Below, piece by piece: positions 18,581 through 26,695 of a stretch of 64,000 bases of DNA; position 1 is the first letter of the stretch, and every line of letters starts with the position of its first letter. The DNA comes from Fodinibius salinus. Its GTDB lineage: Bacteria > Bacteroidota > Rhodothermia > Balneolales > Balneolaceae. The stretch lies in the NCBI RefSeq assembly GCF_008124865.1, contig NZ_VNHY01000003.1:280082-344081 (forward strand), given 5' to 3'. Below the pieces are notes generated by a model, which did no database searches, was not told where the DNA came from, and saw only the letters and a list, made by a program, of their open reading frames with translations. The position numbers were made by a program, and so were the translations under genes.

Positions 18581-21500
18581 TTATAATTGAAGTTCAAGAC
18601 CTACCGTGAAAATACGCGGATTAGGATATAGTCGAGAATTTGTAGCGTTTAACGTCTCGGGATCAAGTCCTTTCCACGGAGTAAACGTGAGTATGTTTTC
18701 TCCACTTACGAAAATACGTGCACCACGAAGGTTAACCGACTCAAGAATACTGGACGGTAAGTTATACCCTATGATAGCATTCCGCAGTCGAAAGTAATCG
18801 GAATTCACTAGGAATCGATCTGAGTTATTATCGAGACTTCTGTTAGGCGCATCGTATCTCGGTTGAGAAGCGTCCGTATTTTGTGGAGTCCAGTTGTCAA
18901 GTAAGTCTTTGGAACTTACAAACTGTCCTACACTTGTAGGATCAACCAAGCCTGCATACCGGTTATCAATTCGGTAAACTCCAATAGCATATTGCCATTG
19001 TGTTTGCAGGTAGAGCCCTTTATAACTTACGTCAAGATTGATGCTTCCCTGCCAGTCAGGATAAATATTTTTTCCTGTGGCTACACGATCTTCAGCGGGA
19101 ACAGGATTCTCTGTGATGTTACCTTGAGCATCACGGAACTGGAGGTTCCCGTTATTGGGGTTTACACCTTCGTACGGATAAACATAGAATTGGTTAAGAG
19201 GACCACCTTCGCGAAGAATGGTTATCCCATTAACAATTTCTCCGTCATTTTGAGGCAAGTCTATGACCTCCTGCTTGTTGTAACCGCCCAGCACACCTAA
19301 GGTTAGGTTAAAGCCGTTGCGATTGCGCAAAAAATCATAACTAACATCAAATTCAATACCACGGTTTTCAAGTGTACCAACATTGGTATTGATGGATGTT
19401 TGTCCGGAAACTGCTGAAATAGGTTGGCTCTGGAATAGGTCATCAGTTGTTTTGATATACCCGTCTAAAGATCCAACTAAACGTGAATCAAATAGTTCGA
19501 AATCAATACCAAGGTTGGTTTGTTTAACTTCCTCCCACTTAAGTGTATTGTTTCCGAGCTGAGAGAAAGCTAGAGCAGGTGCTCCTCGGTAGAGATTGCC
19601 TGAAGAGTATAAGTTTTGGGTAAGTGAGTTTCCACCAAAAGAAGCAAATTGACCTTGAGAGCCTACAATGTTTTGGTTTCCGCTTTTTCCGTATGAAGCA
19701 CGAAGCTTTAATACATCAAAAGGACCATCACTCATGAACGACTCGTTGGCAATATTCCAATAACCGGAGACAGCATAAAAGGTTCCCCATTTATTACTAT
19801 CAGAGAATCGATACGAAGCATCGCGTCGGATTGTTACCGAGGCACCAAATCGATCAGCGTAACTATAATCAGCTGTACCAAAATATGATAACAGGCCTGA
19901 CTTTAGCTTATTAAGACTTACGGGATTAACGTAGAAGTCATTTGTAGGACCATCTCCTATGAATGAAGATCCATCACCCGGAGTAAAAGTATTGGGAACT
20001 ATTCCATTATTGGTAAACCCACTAAATTCATAGAATCCCTGATTCATTTCAAAATAAGCACCAACTGTTACTTCATGAACTTCGTTAAATTGAGTCTGAT
20101 ACTGTAAATTAGTATTCAGATCATAAGTAAACGATTCAGTGCTGTTAACATCTTGAACTCCATTATAACTGTTGCCTGTTTGGGCAAATATTATGGAGTT
20201 AAATGAATTTGGGTTACGGGAATACCGGTTGTCATTCCGTTCATAGTCACCGCCAAGTCTTACGTTAGCTTCCAGTTCTTTCGTAATCTGATACGATCCG
20301 CTTAGTCCACCGGTTACTTTGACTTTTCTGTCACGGTTGTTGTTATAGTTCTGTTTATCAATTAAGTAGAGCGGTGTATAAGCAAATGAAACTCCAGATA
20401 ATGAAACTAAGTCAGAACCATTACCGGGATAATCCTCAGGGGTCAAGTACGGAACAGATTCCTTTGCAGCAAGCAAGGGATTTTGGTTAATACCGCTTGT
20501 TCCAATACTGGTGAGAGACTTATCGTTATTATAGTTGATAGATGTATTCACCGAGTAGTTAAACTTACGGTTATCTGACCGTCCGCTAATGTTATTTCGA
20601 ACATTAAATCGCTTTAAACGAGAACCATTTAATGCTCCCTTTTGATTGGTAAAGCCAAAAGCGGTGTATGTTTTGATGTTCTCTTTACCGGTAGAAACTG
20701 ATAAGTTGTGTTGGGTAGCAACAGCGGGATCAAAAAAGTAATCAATCCAGTCTGTAGTAGGAGCATCCGAAAAGTTCGAAGGATTAAGTCCTAACACGTT
20801 ACCGCCCAAAACATCTTGTTCCAGCTGAAGTTGCTCAGGACCTGACAACAAATCATACTCTTCTTCGCGAATTGTAGTCCGTTTAACCTGTGCTGAGTAG
20901 TTAACTTGTACACCTGAGTTGTAAGCACCGGTTTTAGTTTGAATGAGTATAACACCATTAGCACCACGCGTACCATAAATAGCAGTTGCACCGGCATCTT
21001 TAAGTACCGTTACATTTTCAATTACGCTTGGGTTTAAGCTAGCAATGTTATCATCATTAACGGGTGTACCATCCAACAAAATAAGTGGTTCGGTATCACC
21101 ATTAAGTGATGAAACACCACGAAGGTTGATTTGAGGGTCTGCACCGGGTTGTCCGCTGGAAGTTGTAATATTTAGACCAGCAACTTTCCCAGTAAGTGTT
21201 TGAGAGGCAGAAGCATTTGGAACATCATTTAAACTTTCTGCATCTACCTGAGAAGAAGAAATGCTGCTTTTCGTTTTGGTTTTTGTTTGGTATCCGGTTA
21301 CCACAACATCTTCTAACTCGGCACCTGGTTTAAGTGATACATTTATTGTCACTTCACCAGACTGGACTTGAACATCTCGTTCAACTGCTCCATACCCAAC
21401 ATATGAGTATCTAACAGTGTATGTACCAGCAGGAACGTCGGAAATGGAATATTCTCCATTTGCATTAGTAACGGTTCCTTTTTGAAGGGATTGTATGAAA

Positions 21501-21631
21501 ACATTTGCACTAGGTAATACATCTCCTGTATTTGCGTCAGTCACTGTTCCAGTTATAGAACCAGACTGTGCAAAAGCACTAAGGCTTACAAATACAAGAA
21601 ACATACCTGCCAAAAGTATCTTTCTAAGCAT
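18581..21631 (-). CDS. SusC/RagA-family TonB-linked outer-membrane transporter
   Basis: 1016 aa. Signal peptide 1-21 ends AFAQ. A CarboxypepD_reg-like domain follows (GSITGTVTDANTGDVLPSANVFI, about 24-110), then the plug with the SusC/RagA signature NLRGVSSLNGDTEPLILLDGTP and TVLKDAGATAIYGTRGANGVILIQTK. The rest is the beta-barrel, ending in GLELQL with a terminal hydrophobic strand. TonB-driven uptake of a ligand delivered by the SusD partner. It is the first gene of the pair; the 449-bp upstream region should hold the promoter. No STN domain, so it is not itself a sigma-signalling receptor. Confidence 0.96.
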   Translation of the reverse strand: MLRKILLAGMFLVFVSLSAFAQSGSITGTVTDANTGDVLPSANVFIQSLQKGTVTNANGEYSISDVPAGTYTVRYSYVGYGAVERDVQVQSGEVTINVSLKPGAELEDVVVTGYQTKTKTKSSISSSQVDAESLNDVPNASASQTLTGKVAGLNITTSSGQPGADPQINLRGVSSLNGDTEPLILLDGTPVNDDNIASLNPSVIENVTVLKDAGATAIYGTRGANGVILIQTKTGAYNSGVQVNYSAQVKRTTIREEEYDLLSGPEQLQLEQDVLGGNVLGLNPSNFSDAPTTDWIDYFFDPAVATQHNLSVSTGKENIKTYTAFGFTNQKGALNGSRLKRFNVRNNISGRSDNRKFNYSVNTSINYNNDKSLTSIGTSGINQNPLLAAKESVPYLTPEDYPGNGSDLVSLSGVSFAYTPLYLIDKQNYNNNRDRKVKVTGGLSGSYQITKELEANVRLGGDYERNDNRYSRNPNSFNSIIFAQTGNSYNGVQDVNSTESFTYDLNTNLQYQTQFNEVHEVTVGAYFEMNQGFYEFSGFTNNGIVPNTFTPGDGSSFIGDGPTNDFYVNPVSLNKLKSGLLSYFGTADYSYADRFGASVTIRRDASYRFSDSNKWGTFYAVSGYWNIANESFMSDGPFDVLKLRASYGKSGNQNIVGSQGQFASFGGNSLTQNLYSSGNLYRGAPALAFSQLGNNTLKWEEVKQTNLGIDFELFDSRLVGSLDGYIKTTDDLFQSQPISAVSGQTSINTNVGTLENRGIEFDVSYDFLRNRNGFNLTLGVLGGYNKQEVIDLPQNDGEIVNGITILREGGPLNQFYVYPYEGVNPNNGNLQFRDAQGNITENPVPAEDRVATGKNIYPDWQGSINLDVSYKGLYLQTQWQYAIGVYRIDNRYAGLVDPTSVGQFVSSKDLLDNWTPQNTDASQPRYDAPNRSLDNNSDRFLVNSDYFRLRNAIIGYNLPSSILESVNLRGARIFVSGENILTFTPWKGLDPETLNATNSRLYPNPRIFTVGLELQL

Positions 21632-22080
21632 AATGACCTTTGATTAGGTTAGGATTATAAAGTATAAACAAGACTGCCCTTCAAAGTATGCTTTTTGACG
21701 TTTTACATATCTGAAGACCAACTTGTACTATTAAACTTTCACCAATTTTTGGTAAAAGGATCAAATCTTAATTAAGATTTCTAGTTGATTAGAGAGCAAT
21801 TATACTATAAGAATTAATGATAAAAAATAAAACTTTAAAATGGATTTAATTGGAATGGTAAATTGCTTAAACTGCTTAAAGAAAGTAACCGTCCAAGGAA
21901 AGAAAATTCTATCTTAACAAGAAGTCGTAGCAAAATCAGATCGGTTAACATACTGAGCCTGCCGATGTAATTCCTTCTAATGATTTTAGTCTTTAAGGGA
22001 GGTTTTCACTTTTGTTCAGGAGGACAGCTGGCTTTGGTGAAGCTTTACGAATAAATTATGTAATATTTAATGCCTATCAT
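21632..22080. other. 449-bp gap upstream of susC
   Basis: No ORF of interest. It must carry the susC promoter, but I find no clear TAnnTTTG element on the reverse strand. ACCAATTTTTGGT (21741-21753) is a 5-3-5 inverted repeat 110 bases before the susC start, almost the same as one before pyk. Confidence 0.4.
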
Positions 22081-23487
22081 TTAAAAATTTCGTTGAAGAA
22101 TAAGTCCTGAAAGCCATAATTGCCGTTGCTGAAATGCTAAGCTATAATATGATTGATTACGTTGCAATAAATAATGGTCAAATGGGAAGGACTCATTATT
22201 TATTTTTGGCTGATTAAAGATAAAAGTTCTCCTGGAGTTAACAACGTTATTAGAGTAATTCCATTTCATTTCACCCAGTGTGTTCTGTACAAAGACAGGC
22301 GGGCCAAATAAAATATATACCATGCCAGGATCTGTTTTCCATCCTTCCTTAAAATTTGAAAACTGTTTGTTGGCTTCTTCAACGCGGTTATAGTATTTCT
22401 TAAGTACTTTACGAGCTTTTACTTTATTCCCAATTTTTTTGAGCCAAAATTTATCTATAGCAGTTTTGAGTGAATCTTGATTATCTATAGCAAGTAAGTC
22501 TTCATAGTTCTCGTCATTCATCAAATAAATAAGAGGACGCGCTAACTCTCGGGGCGTTTGAAGGGTGGGGTAGTTCTTGCTTTTTACACCAAAATCACGA
22601 GCTTTGACAATTTGATCATTGTTTTGAGTTTGAGCTTTAAATCGATAGTTGCCAATACCTAATTGTTCAAAGCGAAATTCAATAAATACGTTGCCTTTAT
22701 CATAAAGTTTACGGCTAGATTTTTTTAACACGTTCTTATCGTCATAATTAATGCCTGTGTATTCAATAGTAGCAGAACTATAATTACTGAAAAACATCGG
22801 CCGGGCAACAGAATTATCAGATTTTATCTGCATAAGCTGGGCATTAATCGTTAGGGGATTTGCAGCAGAGTAATTTGTTATTTGAAAACGAAATAATAGG
22901 GAATCAATCCGAGAAGGTATATTATATGTGGTTATGGGTACCCAAGATAAATTGGTGTCAGTATCTTTGCCCAGTACCCTAATATTCGTCAAATTTTTTT
23001 TATTGTTGTTAGGATTGGGAATGGAGATGGTTGCTTCTCGAGTAATCTTTTTACCAGAATTTTTGTCTGTTATTGTAGCGTATATTTTTTGGGGTCCTGA
23101 TGTTGTTTGTAGTTGTTTTTCGAAGATATAAGATTGATTGATGTTGGAAATGGGTTTTTCAATCTCAATATCGTAGTGTTTTTTGTTTAAAGTTTTATTG
23201 CCTTCATTTTGGGCTTTAATAACTATATCAACAGATATATTACTTTGTTGTTGATTATTAATCTCTTTGAATGTTAAGCTTCCATATACAATATTTGCTG
23301 TAATATTTATCTTGGGATTATTGTCTGGGCTCATAAATCCCACAGTTGCCAGTTGTACTTCGGGATATCCTGCTTTGAATTTATAATCACTTCCCCGTTG
23401 AATGTGAGTATTGGCGTTTTGAGCACAACCAGTAATAATGAAAGAAAGCCCGCCTAATATGATATATATAACTTTTAAGGGATCCAT
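22081..23487 (-). CDS. GWxTD-domain lipoprotein (paralogue 2)
   Basis: 468 aa. Lipoprotein signal with lipobox ITGC (Cys about residue 21), then a stretch of beta-rich sequence and a C-terminal GWxTD domain: EEANKQFSNFKEGWKTDPGMVYILFGPP (about residues 372-400). GWxTD proteins are confined largely to Bacteroidota-like phyla and have no established function. The protein is a tandem paralogue of the gene 19 bp upstream: they share YNRVEEANKQFSNFKEGW, the ARP(L)(I/V)YLM block, and the C-terminal LxLTGLILQRN ending. It is the second gene of a two-gene operon. Confidence 0.88.
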   Translation of the reverse strand: MDPLKVIYIILGGLSFIITGCAQNANTHIQRGSDYKFKAGYPEVQLATVGFMSPDNNPKINITANIVYGSLTFKEINNQQQSNISVDIVIKAQNEGNKTLNKKHYDIEIEKPISNINQSYIFEKQLQTTSGPQKIYATITDKNSGKKITREATISIPNPNNNKKNLTNIRVLGKDTDTNLSWVPITTYNIPSRIDSLLFRFQITNYSAANPLTINAQLMQIKSDNSVARPMFFSNYSSATIEYTGINYDDKNVLKKSSRKLYDKGNVFIEFRFEQLGIGNYRFKAQTQNNDQIVKARDFGVKSKNYPTLQTPRELARPLIYLMNDENYEDLLAIDNQDSLKTAIDKFWLKKIGNKVKARKVLKKYYNRVEEANKQFSNFKEGWKTDPGMVYILFGPPVFVQNTLGEMKWNYSNNVVNSRRTFIFNQPKINNESFPFDHYLLQRNQSYYSLAFQQRQLWLSGLILQRNF

Positions 23488-23506
23488 AATATTTATTTTG
23501 TACGAA

Positions 23507-24952
23507 TTAAATATTACGCTGCAATATTAATCCTGTTAGCCAAAGTTCAACTTGTTGGTATTGTATAGAAAAATAGGACTGTGAACGTTCGAGAAGATAG
23601 TGCTGGAAAGGAAAATATTGTGACTGCAATTTTGGCTGGTAGAAATAAAAATTTCTTTCAGGATCTGATCGATTGTAAGAATATGACCACTGCATTTCAT
23701 CAAGCCTGTCTTCAATATACCAAGGAGAGCCAAAAAGGATATATATCATTCCGAGATCGGTTTTCCATCCTTCCTTAAAGTTAGAAAACTGTTTATTAGC
23801 TTCCTCTACTCGATTGTAATATTTCTGAATAATACTTTTTGTTTTATTCTTATTGCCGATATGTTTGAGCCAAAATCGATCAATAGTTTGTTTTAAGGAA
23901 TCTGGATTATTGATTTTAAGTAATTTATCATACTTATCTTTACCCATCAAATAGACAAGGGGACGAGCCAGTTCTTTTGCCGTTTTAACAGAGGGATAGT
24001 TCTTGCTTTTTACCCCAAAGTCTCGTGCTTTAAAGTGATTGCCAGATTCTCCGCCTGTTTTATTTGTTTCTACTCTAAATCGATAATTTCCTCTTTGTTG
24101 ATTAGCAAAAGTAAACTCAATTAATACATTACCAGCTTGCCGTAATTTTCGTTGGGTCGATTCAATTGTTTGGGTATCATCGTATTCAATTCCTTTGTAT
24201 CCAATGGTAGAGGGACTATAGTTATTGTAGTGCATAGGACGGGCAGGAGTGGTATCAGAGGCAAATCGTATCAGTTTTGAATTGACAACCAAGGGTTTGT
24301 CAGAGCTGTTATTAGTTACTTGAAAAACAAATCGCAGGGAATCAACACGTCCGGGCACATCATAGGTTGTAATAGGGGACCAGCTTGGAGTATTATTCTC
24401 CATATTTTTACCTAACATTTTAATGTTCGTCAAATTTGGGATATTGGCAGCCGGATTTGGAATGAAGGTTTTTGTAGAACTAGCAATTTTTTTCTTAGAT
24501 CGAAGGTCAGTTAGCGTAAAATTTATTTTGTATTTTCCGGGTTCAACCTCTAACTCTTTTTGAAAAGTAAATGTTTCTTGACTATAAGCTATATTGGGGT
24601 CTTCTTTTTTGATCTGAAAGGTATATTGTTTGGAATCTATAACATCAGTTGAATCAGATTGTTTAATTACACGTACATCAACGGCAAGTTTAGATATATA
24701 GTTACTTCCTTCTTGATTATAGATGAGACTCCCATAAACGATATCAGCGGCAAGGTTGATGGTGGGATTTCCTTGTTCATTAACAAAACCAAAAGCAGAA
24801 AATCGAACTTCGGGATGCCCTTCTTTAAAATTGTAGGTACTTCCTCGTTCTACATTGGGGTTAAAAGACTTTGAGCATCCCAAAAATAAGCTGCAAAAGA
24901 TTCCCGCAATGGTGCAAAAAACAAAGAAATTGTGATCTTTTATTGTAAACAT
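23507..24952 (-). CDS. GWxTD-domain lipoprotein (paralogue 1)
   Basis: 481 aa. Lipobox FLGC near residue 26. N-terminal beta-sandwich-like region, then a GWxTD domain with FKEGWKTDLGMIYILFGSP (about 388-410). It aligns with the downstream gene through its whole length, best in the last 200 residues, which indicates a tandem duplication. No hydrolase motif is visible. It is divergent from pyruvate kinase, with 211 bp between them. Surface or periplasmic location is expected from the lipobox; its role is unknown, and closeness to the SusC/SusD pair is the only functional hint. Confidence 0.88.
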   Translation of the reverse strand: MFTIKDHNFFVFCTIAGIFCSLFLGCSKSFNPNVERGSTYNFKEGHPEVRFSAFGFVNEQGNPTINLAADIVYGSLIYNQEGSNYISKLAVDVRVIKQSDSTDVIDSKQYTFQIKKEDPNIAYSQETFTFQKELEVEPGKYKINFTLTDLRSKKKIASSTKTFIPNPAANIPNLTNIKMLGKNMENNTPSWSPITTYDVPGRVDSLRFVFQVTNNSSDKPLVVNSKLIRFASDTTPARPMHYNNYSPSTIGYKGIEYDDTQTIESTQRKLRQAGNVLIEFTFANQQRGNYRFRVETNKTGGESGNHFKARDFGVKSKNYPSVKTAKELARPLVYLMGKDKYDKLLKINNPDSLKQTIDRFWLKHIGNKNKTKSIIQKYYNRVEEANKQFSNFKEGWKTDLGMIYILFGSPWYIEDRLDEMQWSYSYNRSDPERNFYFYQPKLQSQYFPFQHYLLERSQSYFSIQYQQVELWLTGLILQRNI

Positions 24953-25054
24953 TTAAAGGAAGTATTGTATTTAAATGTATGTAAATCAATATATCAATTG
25001 ATATCCAATTTCAAAGATTTATTAAAAAAAGTGTTCAAAATATAATAGACTATA

Positions 25055-25073
25055 AATACCAAGTTTTGGTATT
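25055..25073. promoter_or_regulatory. Inverted repeat (operator-like) between GWxTD genes and pyk
   Basis: AATACCAA (25055-25062), GTT, TTGGTATT (25066-25073): perfect 8-bp arms. It is 91 bases before the pyk ATG and 103 before the GWxTD gene start. Its core ACCAAGTTTTGGT nearly equals the repeat before susC. Confidence 0.4.
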
Positions 25074-25163
25074 CAGCAAGATTCGAAAAGCAGGCATAAC
25101 GTTTATAGATAATATTTTATACCTTAAACACTAATAGAATTTACTTAGCTAAATAATTATTTC

Positions 25164-26594
25164 ATGAGCATAAGTGAGCGCAGAACAAAGATTGTTTGCA
25201 CCCTGGGCCCCAGCAGTAATAGTGAACAAAAAATAGACCAGTTGGTGCGAAATGGAATGGATATTGCTCGTCTTAACTTTTCGCATGGTACTTACGAGAA
25301 GCACGAAGAAGTTATTTCTAATCTTCGCACCGTAGCTGATCGGTATGATGTAAGCCTGCCTATTTTGGCGGATTTGCAAGGCCCCAAAATTCGTGTAGGT
25401 GAAATAAAAGATGGGGCATGTGAAATTTCAATGGGTGACTATATTACCCTTACCACCAAAGATGTTGTAGGTACCGCGCAAAAAGTACCCGTCGATTATA
25501 ATGGGTTGATAGATGATGCCGTAGAAGGTAATAAAATTCTTATTGACGACGGATTGCTGGAACTCAAAATTGTGAAAAAAAATAGTGACAGCCTTACTGC
25601 ACAAGTAATGGTGGGTGGTACGCTTAAATCCCGTAAGGGTTTAAACTTGCCCAAGGTAGATTTATCGATGGCTTCGCTTACGGATAAAGATATTGATGAT
25701 CTGGAATTTGCCGTCTCAAAAGGGGTTGATTATATCGGCATGTCGTTTGTACGTTCGGCTGATGATATCCAGGAAGTAATATCACGGGTACGAGCCTTAG
25801 ATTCCAATGCCGGAATTATTGCAAAAATTGAAAAGCCCGAAGCTGTAGAAGTTATAGATGATATCATTGAAGAATCCAGCGGTATTATGGTAGCCCGGGG
25901 CGACTTGGGCATAGAAATACCCAGTGAAAAAGTGCCGATGGTGCAAAAAAATATTATTGACCGCTGTCGCAAAGCCGGCAAGCCAGTTATTACGGCTACC
26001 CAGATGTTGGATTCTATGATAGAAAACCCGCGTGCTACGCGAGCCGAAAGTTCTGACGTTGCCAATGCAGTGCTTGATGGAACGGATGCAGTGATGTTGT
26101 CCGGAGAAACGGCGGCTGGTGAATATCCTATAGAGTCTATTCGAACGATGGATAAAATTTGTCGATCGGTAGAGGGTAACGCTCCTCATATCTATAATAG
26201 TTTAAGCTATCGCAAGCCCGAGTGGAAAGAGAAACAGGTTATTGAATCACTGGCATATTCTTGTGTAGCTTTGGCAGAAAATGTTGATGCTAAAGTGATT
26301 AGTACTATTACGCATTCGGGAAGCACGGCCCGACGCATAGCGAAGTTTCGTCCGGGAGTACCGCTTGTGGCATTTACAGAAAGCGAGGAGGTACGCCGCC
26401 AGCTGGGACTGATCTGGGGTGTTCGTCCTGTAATGATAGATGAAATTTTTGATACGGATCGTAGTGTAAAGGTCATGGAAGATTATTTACATAAGAATGG
26501 ACTGGTTAGTAGTGATGAACGGGTTATCATTGCCACCGGAATGCCCATCGCAAAACGGGGGCGTACCAATATGATTAAAGTAAGTACTATTTAA
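25164..26594 (+). CDS. pyk: Pyruvate kinase
   Basis: 476 aa. All core motifs are present: RRTKIVCTLGPSSN at the N-terminus, ADLQGPKIRVGE, the active-site IIAKIEKPEAVE (catalytic Lys), MVARGDLGIEIPSEKVP (metal-binding Glu/Asp) and KPVITATQMLDSMIENPRATRAESSDVANAVLDG. The B domain and the C-terminal regulatory domain (ending RGRTNMIKVSTI) are complete. It transfers phosphate from phosphoenolpyruvate to ADP, the last step of glycolysis. The length is standard. It is a single gene, divergent from the GWxTD pair; the TPR lipoprotein follows 101 bp later. Confidence 0.98.
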   Translation: MSISERRTKIVCTLGPSSNSEQKIDQLVRNGMDIARLNFSHGTYEKHEEVISNLRTVADRYDVSLPILADLQGPKIRVGEIKDGACEISMGDYITLTTKDVVGTAQKVPVDYNGLIDDAVEGNKILIDDGLLELKIVKKNSDSLTAQVMVGGTLKSRKGLNLPKVDLSMASLTDKDIDDLEFAVSKGVDYIGMSFVRSADDIQEVISRVRALDSNAGIIAKIEKPEAVEVIDDIIEESSGIMVARGDLGIEIPSEKVPMVQKNIIDRCRKAGKPVITATQMLDSMIENPRATRAESSDVANAVLDGTDAVMLSGETAAGEYPIESIRTMDKICRSVEGNAPHIYNSLSYRKPEWKEKQVIESLAYSCVALAENVDAKVISTITHSGSTARRIAKFRPGVPLVAFTESEEVRRQLGLIWGVRPVMIDEIFDTDRSVKVMEDYLHKNGLVSSDERVIIATGMPIAKRGRTNMIKVSTI

Positions 26595-26695
26595 AGTTAG
26601 TGTTTTATAATCACATAGGTGTAAATATAACTTATACTTACTGTTGCAGAGTTAAACATGAGATTGATTACATTTGATAATGTGAGTTTTTTGAA

